64,000 bases of DNA from Roseiarcus sp963805295 (GCA_963805295.1 CAWDTW010000033.1:202130-266129); one strand, 5' to 3'; positions 1 through 9,686 are shown, counted from the stretch's first letter. Notes: generated from the sequence alone by a model not told the origin. Numbers and translations are program-made.

Positions 1-107
1 GGGCGGCTTTGCGCTAGTGTCGTGTCTTTAACACTTCGACCCCACTCAAAGTCCTAAAAGTCGCAGGGCGCCAGAACTCCTGAAGAGGCGCCTTGCTTGG
101 ATTCGCA

Positions 108-1028
108 TCACAAGACCGCCGCGCCCAGGACGCAGATCAGGCCCCGCGCCTCGACGCCGGCCTCTCGCCGCGTCCAGGCGGAGCGGATGACGGGCGGGAC
201 GAATCCCGTCTCGCGCGCAGTCGCCTCCACATAGGCGCGCGCGTGCGCGAAGCGCATGGTCCCCTGGAGTCGATAGCCCTCTCCCTCGAGCGCCTCGATT
301 GAAAAGGCGAAGAGGCCCGTGTTCGCCAGCGCCCGCGGGCAGGCGCTGAAGACGGGCCGAAGATCGCCGAAATAGCCGAGCGCGTCGGCGGCGAGAATGC
401 AATCGAAGGCGCTAGTCGAAATGCGCGTCAGGTACGCCGTCGCGTCGTCGGTCTCGAGGTCGTCATAAAGGCCGCGCTCGCGCGCCTTGGCGATCATGGC
501 GGGCGAGAGGTCCACTCCCGTGAGGCGGCCGACGCGCTCGCGCACGGCCGCGCCCAGCAAGCCGGCGCCGCAGCCGATGTCGAGCGCATGGGCGAACCGG
601 CGGCCGGGCGCGGCCGCGTCCAGGGCCTCGGCGATGAGGGCGGGGCCGCGGTAGTGGAGCTTCTGGGTCAGATGCGTCTCGAAGCGCGGCGCATAATCGT
701 CGAAGAGGCGCGCGACATAGGCCTGGGGCAGGGCTCTCGGGGCCTCGCCGCGCGCAAGGAGCGCGAGGCGCGCCGCCGCGCCCTGCGAATCGGACGGGTC
801 GGTCTCGAGCGTCCGGCGGAACGCTTCGGCCGCGCCTTCGACGTCGCCGAGTTTTTCGCGCGCCTCGCCGAGGGCGAACCACGCCGGCGACCAGGTCGGG
901 GCCTGCTCGAGCGCCTGCTCGAACATCTCCGCCGCGGCGGCCCAGTCGCCGTCGTCTGCCGCGGCCTTGCCGTAGACGTAGCGGCGGTCAGCGATGAGAT
1001 CGCCGCAGGCGAGGGGGTCGTGCGCCAT
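108..1028 (-). CDS. TPR-repeat class I SAM-dependent methyltransferase
   Basis: The protein has 306 residues. Two TPR-like helical repeats occupy about residues 15-95, and a class I methyltransferase fold follows, with the SAM-binding motif DIGCGAGLLG near residue 139 and an acidic residue after the second strand in TGVDLS. The substrate cannot be read from the sequence. I chose the ATG at 1028 because the open frame upstream lies over the end of the binding-protein gene and reads as out-of-frame sequence. It lies about 100 bases downstream of the sugar-binding protein gene on the same strand and may be cotranscribed with it, but nothing links it functionally to sugar uptake. Confidence 0.8.
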   Translation of the reverse strand: MAHDPLACGDLIADRRYVYGKAAADDGDWAAAAEMFEQALEQAPTWSPAWFALGEAREKLGDVEGAAEAFRRTLETDPSDSQGAAARLALLARGEAPRALPQAYVARLFDDYAPRFETHLTQKLHYRGPALIAEALDAAAPGRRFAHALDIGCGAGLLGAAVRERVGRLTGVDLSPAMIAKARERGLYDDLETDDATAYLTRISTSAFDCILAADALGYFGDLRPVFSACPRALANTGLFAFSIEALEGEGYRLQGTMRFAHARAYVEATARETGFVPPVIRSAWTRREAGVEARGLICVLGAAVL

Positions 1029-1129
1029 CGCATGGAAGAGACGTCTCGGGCGAGCAGGGCAGTCCGGCGGCGCTCGCCCGGTCGGAAGGCGGCGAGGAAG
1101 GACCGAAACCCTTCCTCGCAAGAGGCCAC

Positions 1130-2073
1130 TCAGTCGTAAAGAACCGCGGCGATCTTCGGATCGTTGATGTTGGTCTTGTCGTACCAGTAGAAGCCGGTGT
1201 CGATCACCTTCGGCAGCTTCTCGCCCTTCAGCGCCTTCACCGCCGCGTCGACCGTGCATTTGCCGATCCCGATCGGGTTCTGGGTGATCGCGCCCGCCAT
1301 CAGGCCGGACATGATCGCCTCCTTCTGCTCCTTGCCGGAGTCGTAGCCGATCAGGACAAGCTTCTTGCCCAATTCCTTGACGCCGATCGCCGCGCCTTCC
1401 GCCGAGCCTTCGTTGGCGCCGAAGATGCCCTTGAGGTTCGGGTTCGCCTCGATCATCGCCTTGGCGATTTCGGCCGACTTCAGGTGGTCGCCGGCGCCGT
1501 ACTGGACGCTGACGATCTTGATGTTGGGGTGCTTCTCCTTCATCTCGTTGAGGAAGCCGTCGCGCCGGTCGATGCCGGTGCGGCTCGTCTGGTCATGGAC
1601 GATGACGGCGACTTCGCCCGAGTCGCCGATCATCTGGGCCATCTTGTCGGCGGCGCGGCGCCGCCGCCGCGAGATTGTCCGTCGCGCAGGTCGTCAGCGG
1701 GATGTCGCTGTCGACGCCGGAGTCGAAGGCGATGACCGGGATGTATTCGGCCTGCGCCTTGCTTCAGAAGCGGAATGGCCGCCTTGCTGTCGAGCGCCGC
1801 GAAGCCGAGCGCCTGCGGCTTCTTGGCGAGATCGGCCGAGAGCATGTCGATCTGCTTGTCGACCATCGCCTCGGTCTCGGGGCCTTCGAAGGTGATCCTG
1901 ACGTTGTCGGCCTTGGCCGCCTGTTCCGCGCCCAGCTTCACCGCCTGCCAGAACTGATGCTGGAAGCCCTTGGAGACGAGCGGGATGTAGGGCTCGTCGG
2001 CGCGCGCGCCGGCCGAGAGTCCGATCGCCATCAGCGCGCCGAGCGCCACGCCGAATTGCCATTTCTTCAACAT
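1130..2073 (-). pseudogene. Sugar ABC transporter periplasmic binding protein, two frameshifts
   Basis: The gene begins with a clear signal peptide (MLKKWQFGVALGALMAIGLS, cleavage after AGARA) and a GGAGG ribosome binding site. The mature part is a ribose/LacI-type periplasmic binding fold. The reading frame breaks near 1758, after the residues IPLLKQ, and again near 1655. The conserved middle piece (IPVIAFDSGVDSD) lies in another frame, and the C-terminal half resumes at MAQMIGDSGEVAVIV. Homology therefore runs continuously through three frames, so this was a full gene of about 313 residues. It should deliver a sugar to the permease encoded upstream. The breaks are real decay or sequencing indels; I cannot tell which. 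Confidence 0.8.
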
Positions 2074-2189
2074 GATTGTTCCTCCGCGATGATAGTCGTT
2101 TCGATTGCTCGTTTCCCGCCCGTTTTCCGCCGGGCGGCAGCGGTGCTTCGTCGTGTCTCACCCTCCTTTGAAAATGACCCCTCGCCTCC

Positions 2190-3234
2190 TTAGCCGCGCT
2201 TGCGCCGCAGGATGTCCGTGTAGACGGCGAGGATGATGATGACGCCCGTCACGACCGTCTGCCATTCCTGCGCGACCGAAAGAATGCGCAGGCCGTTGGT
2301 CAGCACGCTCATGATGAACGCGCCGATGATGGTGCCGAGGATCGATCCCGTTCCTCCGCTCAAGGACGTGCCGCCGATGACGACCGCGGCGATCGCTTCG
2401 AGCTCGTAGCCCTGGCCGAGCGCGGGCTGGGCGGAATTGAGACGCGACGCGATAATGAGGCCGGCGACGCCGCACGATCGAACCGCCCAGGCAGTAGATG
2501 GCGATTTTCCACGCATCGACGTCGACGCCCGACAGACGCGCCGCTTCCTCGTTGCCGCCGAGCACGTAGGTGTAGCGCCCGAGCAAGGTGCGATTGAGCG
2601 CGAACGAGGCCGCGACCGCGATCACAAATAGGATCAGCACGCCGTTGGGAATGGGCACGCTCGGCAGGACGGCGCCGATCAGCGAGGCCTGCGAGATCAT
2701 GTAGAAGTTCTCGGTGTCGTTGAAGTAGATCGGCTTCACGCCCGAAACGATGAGCGAGAGGCCCTTGAGCAGCCACATCATGCCGAGCGTGGCGATGAAC
2801 GGCGGGAGTTTCAGTTTCGCGACCAAGGTCCCGGAAGTGGCGCCGCTGAGCGCGCCGGCGCCGATCGCGGCGAGGACCCCGGTCCACATCGGCAGATGCC
2901 AGTAGGTCAGGAAGACGCCGCACATCACCGCGCAGAAGGTCATCAGCGTGCCGACCGACAGATCGATGCCGGCGGTGATGATGACGAAGGTGCTCGCAAC
3001 GGCCAGCACGCCGTTGACCGCCGTCGCCTGCAGAATGCCCAGGATGTTCTCCATCTGCGCGAAGGCGGGGGAGGCGAAGCTGAAGAAGATGAGGAGCAGA
3101 ATAAGGCTCGCAAACGCGAGCAGCTTGTGCCTCGCTTCGTACCCGAAGAGGCGGGTTGGCAAGGCCTCGCGGGCTGGCGCATGGACCGCCGCGGCGGCGT
3201 GTTCGCTCGGTGCGGCCATTCCCTGATTGTCCAT
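2190..3234 (-). pseudogene. Ribose-type ABC sugar permease (RbsC family), one frameshift
   Basis: An inner-membrane permease of the BPD_transp_2/RbsC family with many hydrophobic segments. The N-terminal part carries the typical ITAGIDLSVGTLM motif near residue 87. The frame breaks near 2485, after AIYCLGG, and the last 90 or so residues (GGTSLSGGTGSILGTIIGAF, ending DILRRKRG) continue in a neighbouring frame up to 2190. The joined product is about 348 residues, a normal length. It sits between the ATPase stub and the binding protein, the usual order in sugar ABC operons. A single indel explains the break. Confidence 0.8.
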
Positions 3235-3261
3235 CTCTTTAAGCCGCCATGGTTTCGCCCA

Positions 3262-3384
3262 TTAGCGCTGGACTTCGCCGGGCGTCAGCTCCAAACGGAC
3301 GTCGCTCAGCGCGCGCACTCCGGGGAAGGTCTTGCTGACGCCCTCGATGGCGATGGCGGGGGACCGCACGCCCCCATGCTCCAA
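3262..3384 (-). pseudogene. N-terminal stub of a sugar ABC transporter ATPase (RbsA/MglA type)
   Basis: Only about 40 codons remain. They encode the start of a sugar-importer ATPase, with the typical run IEGVSKTFPGVRALSDV followed by a stop just after LTPGEV. That is the position where the family continues into the Walker A loop. Walker A, signature and Walker B motifs and the second ATPase domain (about 460 residues) are absent. The start is uncertain: TTG at 3384 or GTG at 3369. The stub ends 27 bases before the permease, so the junction looks like an internal deletion of the operon and not an indel. Confidence 0.7.
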
Positions 3385-3397
3385 CGCTACAACTCCA

Positions 3398-3479
3398 GAC
3401 CGGACCGAGGTCCGGTCGGAAGCGAGGGAACGCCGCCGTTTCCGGGAACCCTTGCCCGCCGGCCGCTGCCGGCGGCCGG
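3398..3479. repeat. Two perfect inverted repeats between isomerase and ATPase stub
   Basis: Positions 3398-3417 hold a 9-bp inverted repeat (gaccggacc/ggtccggtc) with a 2-base spacer. Positions 3459-3479 hold an 8-bp one (ccggccgc/gcggccgg). Neither is followed by a run of T on either strand. They could form hairpins in the operon transcript or act as a regulator site; the sequence does not decide. The rest of the 3385-3617 gap shows no gene. Confidence 0.4.
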
Positions 3480-3617
3480 GAGCCCGCCCCGTTGTTCCCG
3501 TCCCGCTCGCTGGCATGTCACCCATTTGGGCGCCTCTCGTCAACCGGATTTTCGGCGCCGGATCGGGCCGCTGGCGGCCCTCCGCCGACCGCCCGAAGCG
3601 CCTGGCCGTCCGCCCGG

Positions 3618-5247
3618 CTAGTGAACGAGCGGCGCCCCGTCCGCGGTTGCACCGCAGAGGGAGACCTCGAGGCCGAGTTCGGCGGCCAGCGCCGCCTTCG
3701 TCATGAGCGCGAGGTCCGCCTCCGCAGCGGAATTGGCGTAGGCGACCTGGATGTGGTTGGCCTTGTGCCGGGCCATCATCTGATCGCGGGTGACGCCATG
3801 CAGCACGCCGTGCATGATCGGCCATTGCGGCGTCGTCTCTCGCCATCGCCGCTCCGTCTCCTCCCTGGGAAGCTCGGCCACGTGAGCGCGGCCGATATCC
3901 ATCTTGAGCTTGCCCGCTTCGACGAAGATGCGGGACCAGACGATCGGGCCGGGCTTCGCGACGCCGCGAACCGTTCCGCCGCCGAGCCGAAAATACATTG
4001 GCGGTTGGCGTAGGCTGTCGGTGCCGGCCCAGCCGCCGATATGGTGGGCGGGCGGCGCCGCGCCGGAGATCTCGAACACCCACACGTAGTCCTCGACGCT
4101 GCCGCTGCGGTCGACGTCGCCCCACCGGATGTCGTGCAGCGTCGTCTCGACCGGCTGGCCGAGACCCCGGTGCACGCGATTGGTGAACAGCGCGTCGAGT
4201 CCGGCGCACTCGTCCACTTCGTTGAAGTGCACGATCGCCTTGCCGTCCCGGATCGGCTTGCCGTCCGCGCCCCTGACGGGCGGACGGTCATCGTTGTTGA
4301 GCATCCCCTCGGCGAGGTCGGAGGCGGGCATCGAGATCCTTCAGGCCCTGCTGATATTGGATGCCGATCGCCTCGGAGCCGAACGTCTCGGCGATCCGGG
4401 CGGCGGCAATGTACATCCGGCACTGGCCGAGGACCTGCTCGCGGGTCAGCTCCGTCTCGGGATCCTTGCCGAAATGGAATGTCATGCCGGCCTTCACCAG
4501 CCAATCGTAGACGGCGGCCGCCTCGGCGTCCGGCACCTCGCGGGACGCCGCATAGAGGGCGGACTGCGACAGGCGTTCCTTGAAGACGCCGAGCGGGAAC
4601 AAAAGCTCGTCGGGGATGATCGCGTTGTACATCCCCATGCAGCCTTCGTCGAAGACGCCCATGATCGTCTTGCGCCGCCGGAAGTCGGCCGCGATCGCCT
4701 GGGCGAGAGCTTTGGCCCAGGACGGGGCCGAGGCAGGATCGTACGCGCGGACGTGCGAGACGTCGTGCGCGACCCGCCCTACGGTCAGCCAGTGGCCGAG
4801 CTTCTGCTTGAAGGGCTCGTCGGCGAAGGTCTCGCTCCAGAGCGTGCTGTAGGGCACGCCGGCCTTGGTGAGGGAGCCGTTCAGGTTGAGCATGCCAACG
4901 AGGCCGGGCCATTGCCCGGACCAGTTCGCGACCGTCAGGATCGGCCCGCGATGGCCGATGAGGCCGGGCAGGACATGGTTGGTATATTGCCAAACGGCCT
5001 CGGCGACGATGATCGGCAGGTCCGGATCGACCTTGGCGAAAATCTCCAGGCCTTGTTTCTGGCTGGCGATGAACCCGTGGCGGAGAACCGGGTCGTAGGG
5101 GTGCGCGCGCTCGACGTCGACGTTCAACGCGCTCAGCGCGCCGACGATCTGGCTCTCCATGGCCTCCTGCGCGGGCCAACAGGTTTCGTTGGCGCTCTGG
5201 CGCAGATCGCCGCTCGCCGCCATCAGGACTTTCTTCCGCAGGACCAT
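3618..5247 (-). pseudogene. L-fucose/L-arabinose isomerase-like sugar isomerase, one frameshift
   Basis: Two overlapping open frames, 5247-4288 and 4331-3618, join into one protein of about 540 residues. Its architecture is that of the fucose-isomerase family: an N-terminal sugar-binding-like part followed by a metal-containing C-terminal part. The frame changes near 4330, between YQQGLKDL and MPASDLAEGML. The ATG at 5247 follows a GGGAGG ribosome binding site. It opens the sugar operon, so aldose-ketose isomerisation of an imported deoxy- or pentose sugar is the likely role. The exact sugar is not identified. One indel would restore the gene. Confidence 0.65.
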
Positions 5248-5516
5248 GACGGGTTTCCTCCCAGAGATGCGTTGGCGAATTCCCTGCGAACAGCGAAAAG
5301 AACAGCGAATCCGTGGTCTTGCGGGCCATTCTGCGCAAATCCGCCCCGAAAAGCGATGGCATTCGAGACGCTTGCAGGAAAATTCCCTACGCTCCGGAAC
5401 AGAGGAATTTTTCGCGCTTATCAGCGGAAGAGCTTATCAGCGGAAGAATTGTCGCTTCTCGCCGCGGATCAGGGAATTCTCCTCAACGCGCGCAATCGCC
5501 CGCTATGCTCGCGCTC

Positions 5517-6176
5517 ATGAAGAGCGATTCGCCTAAGCCCGCGGGCGCCGCCGCGAAAGACGCCGCGTCCGTCAGGCTCGGCAACGCGCCGGCCGTCTTT
5601 GTCGCCGACGCTTTCGCGCGGCTCGCGGCGCTCGAGGGCGGAGCGGAGGCGGCTCTCCAAGCGCTCGACCATCCCGAGCCCGCTTTTCTCGTTTTCTATC
5701 GAAGGGAGGCCCTCAGGCGAGGCCTGGAGCCGCCCGCCAGGATGCGGCAGCTCGCGGCGGAAGAAGCGGGCCAGCTCGCCGAGGCGCTGATTGCCGACTT
5801 CCGCCGCCTTTGCTCCGACGGGCGGCTCGCCGCCTCGGGCGTTTTCGCCGCCTCGGGCATGCGGCAGCCCATCGCGGCCGAGCTCTGGCCCATGGCGAGG
5901 ATCGAGTTCGCCGCGGGTCGGATGACATCCGGCGCGCTCGCCTACGACGGCGTGACGATGGCGGCGGCGGAGGCTCCGCTCCGGCCGATTGACCCGGCCG
6001 AGGTCGTTCGCACGTGGCTCGGGAAGCGGCGCCGCGAGAGGGGCGAGGAGTTGCGGAAGACGCTCGTCGAGGCGGCGCGCAGGGAGCCCGGCGAGGCCTT
6101 CACGGTTCGCCGTTTCGACACCGCCTATGCAGCCCTTTACGAGCGCAAGCGAGGGCGGCCGAAAATCGACAGGTAA
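5517..6176 (+). CDS. Hypothetical protein upstream of DUF5681/terminase genes
   Basis: I do not recognise this protein. It has 219 residues from ATG 5517; an upstream in-frame ATG at 5505 is possible, and neither has a strong ribosome binding site. It is rich in Ala, Arg and Glu, has no signal peptide or membrane segment, and ends in a basic tail (KRGRPKIDR) that suggests nucleic-acid contact. It lies 131 bases upstream of the DUF5681 gene on the same strand, so it is likely part of the phage-like island. Function unknown. Confidence 0.55.
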   Translation: MKSDSPKPAGAAAKDAASVRLGNAPAVFVADAFARLAALEGGAEAALQALDHPEPAFLVFYRREALRRGLEPPARMRQLAAEEAGQLAEALIADFRRLCSDGRLAASGVFAASGMRQPIAAELWPMARIEFAAGRMTSGALAYDGVTMAAAEAPLRPIDPAEVVRTWLGKRRRERGEELRKTLVEAARREPGEAFTVRRFDTAYAALYERKRGRPKIDR

Positions 6177-6307
6177 ATCGCCGAATTGTTTATTTGGACT
6201 TCCGCGCCTCGGCATGGCTTCTTCATTGGTAGGTGCGGTCGGCGACGGCGCCCACAGGGGTCACGCGCGGTCGGCGACCGCGCTCCACAGCAGAAGGAGC
6301 CGCCGAC

Positions 6308-6751
6308 ATGGGCGCCGAACCCAATCCCGACGCGCCCATCGCGCGGGCGGAAGAGCGCATTGCGGCGCCAGACGCGCCGGAGGCCGCGCAATGCCGGGTG
6401 GGCTATTGCCGGCCGCCGATCGGCGCGCGCTTCCGCCCCGGCCAGTCCGGCAATCCGCGCGGCCGGCCGAAAGGCATGCCCAATCTGGGCACGGTGATCG
6501 CGGCGGCGCTCAGAGAAAAGATCTCCGTGACGGAGAACGACCGCCAGCGGCGGATCACCAAGCTCGAGGTCGCGGTCAAGCAGCTCGTCAATCGGGCGGC
6601 CAAAGGCGAAGACCGCGCGACGCAGCTTCTCTTCGCGCTCATCGAGGCCGACGAACGCCGCCCCGCCCGGCCGAGCCCGGACCGCATCGTCGAGGCCGAC
6701 AAGTTCGTGATGGGCGAGATCGTGCGCCGCCTCGGCCGCCGCGCGCAATGA
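6308..6751 (+). CDS. DUF5681 domain protein, terminase-associated
   Basis: A 147-residue protein with the DUF5681 signature FRPGQSGNPRGRPKG near residues 41-55, followed by a helical region. DUF5681 proteins typically precede phage terminase genes and may take the place of a small terminase subunit; that role is inference. Its stop overlaps the terminase ATG by four bases (ATGA at 6748), so the two are translationally coupled. This is the strongest sign that the pair acts as a unit. Confidence 0.8.
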   Translation: MGAEPNPDAPIARAEERIAAPDAPEAAQCRVGYCRPPIGARFRPGQSGNPRGRPKGMPNLGTVIAAALREKISVTENDRQRRITKLEVAVKQLVNRAAKGEDRATQLLFALIEADERRPARPSPDRIVEADKFVMGEIVRRLGRRAQ

Positions 6752-8220
6752 CGACGGAGCACGAAGACTGCCTCCATCGTCCTGACGGACGCCTCTCTCC
6801 CGCCGAATATCGGGTCGTGCTCAGCGGCGATTTCCATGCGTTCCTGATGCGCTGCTTCGCCGAGCTTCACGGCGGCCGGACCTATTCGCCTTCCTGGCAC
6901 GTCGAGGTCATGGCGGCCAGGCTCGCCGCGGTGCGCGAAGGCAAAGCGCGACGGCTCATCGTCAACGTGCCGCCGCGGCACTTGAAATCGCTCGCCGCTT
7001 CGGTCGCGCTGCCGGCCTGGCTCCTCGGCCACGACCCGACGCTCGCCATCATCAACGTCACCTATGGCCAAAACCTCTCCGACAAGTTCGCCCGCGACTG
7101 CCGGGCGATGATGACCTCCGATTGGTACCAATCGCTGTTCGCGACCCGCCTCGCCTCTCCCCGCCCGCCGTTTCAGGAGCTGGTCACGACAAGCGGCGGC
7201 TTTCGCCTCGCGACCTCGGTCGGCGGCGTTTTGACCGGCCGCGGCGCCGACGTGATTCTCGTCGACGACCCCCTGAAACCCGCCGACGCCATGTCGGAGA
7301 GCCGCCGCGCCGCGGCCAATGAATGGTTCGACTCGACGCTCTATTCGCGCCTCAACGACAAACAGAAAGGCGCGATCGTCATCGTCATGCAGCGGCTGCA
7401 CGAGGACGACCTCGTCGGCCACGCGCTCGAAAAGGAAAGTTTTGACGTCGTCTCGTTCCCCGCGATCGCCGAAGAGGACGAGCTTCATATGATCGAGACG
7501 CCGCTCGGACCAGCAAAATTCCGCCGCTCGAGCGGCGAGGCGCTGAACCCGGAACGCGAGCCCGTCGAGACGCTCTCCCGCATCCGCTCGACGATCGGCG
7601 AAATGAATTTCGCCGCTCAGTACCAGCAGCGGCCTGCGCCGGCGGGCGGGGGCATGATCAAGGAGGTTTGGTTCCGCCGTTTCCGGCGCGACGAAACTAG
7701 TCGCTTCGACCGCATCGTCCAGAGCTGGGACACCGCCAACAAGCCGAGCGGGCTTTCCGACTATTCGGTCTGCACCACCTGGGGCCTCGAGGGCCCGAAC
7801 TTCTACCTCCTCAACGTCTTGCGGAAGAAGCTCTCTTACCCCGAGCTCAGGCGCGCGGTGGTCGAGCAGGACAGGCTGTTCCGCCCCCAGGCGATCGTGA
7901 TCGAGGACCGCGCCTCGGGGACGCAGCTGATCCAGGACCTGATCGACGACGGCCTTTCGCATGTCGCGCGCTTTTCCCCGGACGGCGACAAGATCATGCG
8001 GCTGCACGCGCAATCGGCTGTGATCGAGAACGGTTTCGTCTTTCTGCCCGAGGAGGCGCCCTGGCTCGCCGATTACCTCGCCGAGCTCACCACCTTCCCG
8101 GCCGGCCGCTGGGACGACCAGGTCGAACTCGACCGCGCAGGCGCTGGCCTGGGCGAGGGCGAAGCGCCAGGGAATGACGGCGGAGGACTGGTGCGAGTTT
8201 ATTGCGGGGCATTGGGGTAG
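6748..8220 (+). CDS. Phage terminase large subunit (ATPase-nuclease)
   Basis: The 490-residue protein has an N-terminal ATPase with a Walker-A-like PPRHLKS, a Walker B ILVDDP and, C-terminal, an RNase-H-like nuclease with acidic residues in QSWDTA, VIEDRASG and GRWDDQV. It would cut and translocate DNA into a phage or gene-transfer-agent head. Its last 30 residues do not look native. One extra base near 8127 shifts the frame; without it the tail would read STAQALAWARAKRQG and run to a stop at 8239, like the third copy of this tail near 8790. No portal, capsid or tail gene is in the window, so it is an orphan module. Confidence 0.85.
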   Translation: MTTEHEDCLHRPDGRLSPAEYRVVLSGDFHAFLMRCFAELHGGRTYSPSWHVEVMAARLAAVREGKARRLIVNVPPRHLKSLAASVALPAWLLGHDPTLAIINVTYGQNLSDKFARDCRAMMTSDWYQSLFATRLASPRPPFQELVTTSGGFRLATSVGGVLTGRGADVILVDDPLKPADAMSESRRAAANEWFDSTLYSRLNDKQKGAIVIVMQRLHEDDLVGHALEKESFDVVSFPAIAEEDELHMIETPLGPAKFRRSSGEALNPEREPVETLSRIRSTIGEMNFAAQYQQRPAPAGGGMIKEVWFRRFRRDETSRFDRIVQSWDTANKPSGLSDYSVCTTWGLEGPNFYLLNVLRKKLSYPELRRAVVEQDRLFRPQAIVIEDRASGTQLIQDLIDDGLSHVARFSPDGDKIMRLHAQSAVIENGFVFLPEEAPWLADYLAELTTFPAGRWDDQVELDRAGAGLGEGEAPGNDGGGLVRVYCGALG

Positions 8221-8900
8221 GGGCGGCTTTCGGTCGTAGCAGCTGGCAAGGGACGCGAGTGGCCGCAGCCGGGAGAGCGCGCCCCCTTCTCCCGTCGGGA
8301 GAAGGGCCGGGGATGAGGGAACCTGGCCGTCATCGCTTTATCACCCAACTCGTCCGGCGTCGGGTCCCCGGCGCTCCGCGCCACCTTCTCCCAAGGGGAG
8401 AAGGGGCCCGCCACGACGACCAGGTCAACTCGACCGCATGAGGCGCTGGCCTGGGCGAAGCGACCCGCGCCGGCGGGACCGGAGTTCTGGGCCGAATTCA
8501 CTGCGCGGCGGATTGGGGGGCAGGGGCGGCTTTCGGTCGTAGCCGCCGGCAAGGGACGCGAGTGGCCGCAGGCGGGAGAGCGCGCCCCCTTCTCCCGTCG
8601 GGAGAAGGGCCAGGGATGAGGGAACCTGGCCGTCATCGTCCTATCACCCAACTCGTCCGGCGTCGGGTCCCCTCTCCTGAAAGGGGGTGCTCATGCGGCC
8701 ATTTTCATCCATCAAGGTGCGCGAAAGCGAATGAGAACTCATCCGGCGCTCCGCGCCACCTTCTCCCGAGGGGAGAAGGGGCCCGCCACGACGACCAGGT
8801 CGACTCGACCGCCCAGGCCCTCGCCTGGGCGAAGCGCCGGACGGGGGCAGAGGGGTGGATCGAGTTTTATGGGAGGCGGGCGGGGTCGGGGTGAGACACC
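8113..8900 (+). repeat. Terminase-tail/palindrome module, three partial copies
   Basis: The string gacgaccaggtc, which encodes the DDQV end of the terminase nuclease, occurs at 8113, 8415 and 8790, each time followed by a tail-like sequence (ALAWA). Between copies lie two near-identical blocks of about 150 bases (8217-8372 and 8520-8671). Each is followed by palindromes with stems such as cccttctcccg/cgggagaaggg, typical of dispersed REP-like elements. Copy 3 ends cleanly as WAKRRTGAEGWIEFYGRR with a stop at 8894. The block fills the whole 750-base gap between terminase and higB; I see no other gene in it. Confidence 0.75.
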
Positions 8901-8971
8901 CTGAGGCCGGGGCGTAAAGAAGGTTGGATTACGCTTGACGTAAATCGTAAAGGACCATATCGGCTGATCGC

Positions 8972-9256
8972 GTGATTCTGAGCTACCGGGACAAACGGAC
9001 CGAAGCGTTTTCGCGCGGCGAATTTGTCCGTGCGTTTCGGGGTTTCGACCGGCAAGCCTACAAGCGTCTCGAAATTCTCGAAGCTGCAACTCGTCTCGAG
9101 GATTTACGGGCCTTGCCCAGCAACCGTCTCGAAGCCCTGAAAGGCGACCGGGCGGGACAGTTCAGCATTCGGGTGAACATGCATTGGCGTATTTGCTTCG
9201 AATGGCCCCAGGACGCAGCCGGCCCAACGAACGTCGAGATTGTCGACGACCATTGA
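8972..9256 (+). CDS. higB: Type II toxin, RelE/HigB family
   Basis: A 94-residue basic protein starting with GTG at 8972. It has the family opening ILSYRDKRTEAFSRGE and the C-terminal block SIRVNMHWRICFEW, both typical of HigB mRNA interferases, which cut ribosome-bound mRNA. The antitoxin gene follows 14 bases downstream, giving the toxin-first order characteristic of higBA. Confidence 0.88.
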   Translation: MILSYRDKRTEAFSRGEFVRAFRGFDRQAYKRLEILEAATRLEDLRALPSNRLEALKGDRAGQFSIRVNMHWRICFEWPQDAAGPTNVEIVDDH

Positions 9257-9270
9257 GCGGAGTTTCAGTT

Positions 9271-9594
9271 ATGCCTCGCCCCGCCATCCACCCCGGTGAA
9301 ATCCTCATGGAGGAGCTGACCGAGCTTGGCGTCACGCCGACCGAGCTTTCGCGGCAGATCAAGGTCCCGCCCAATCGCGTGACGCAGATCATCCACGGAC
9401 GCCGCAGCGTCACCGACGACACCGCCCTTCGTCTCGGGCACTGGTTCGGCACGAGCGCGCAGTTTTGGCTCAACCTGCAAAGCGCCTATGACCTCCGCGT
9501 CGCCGAGGAGCGGGCGGGGCGCGAAATCGCTGCGCTTCCGACCCGTCCGACCGGTCCCGCCGCGAGCCCGCAAAAGCAGGCGACGCCGGCTTAG
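9271..9594 (+). CDS. higA: HigA antitoxin, XRE-type HTH
   Basis: A 107-residue protein with the HigA start HPGEILMEELTELG and a helix-turn-helix (TELSRQIKVPPNRVTQIIHG) near residues 28-47, followed by the conserved FGTSAQFWLNLQ. I chose the ATG at 9271 because family alignment begins there; the open frame upstream lies inside higB. It neutralises HigB and represses the operon. The C-terminal 25 residues are Ala/Pro-rich and probably disordered. Confidence 0.9.
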   Translation: MPRPAIHPGEILMEELTELGVTPTELSRQIKVPPNRVTQIIHGRRSVTDDTALRLGHWFGTSAQFWLNLQSAYDLRVAEERAGREIAALPTRPTGPAASPQKQATPA

Positions 9595-9686
9595 GCGACA
9601 GGGCAACGCGCATCGAAGGCCCGGGCGCGGACGCTGTGAGGCGTGAGAATAACGGCTTGGCCTTCGGCGGCGGCGCCTGGAGCCGT

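Noticed and set aside
8279..8410. Rho-independent terminators after the terminase
   Set aside because: The hairpins recur in near-identical blocks and have no T-run, so dispersed palindromes explain them better.
5517..9594. Complete prophage
   Set aside because: Only terminase-associated genes are present. There is no integrase, portal, capsid, tail or lysis gene.
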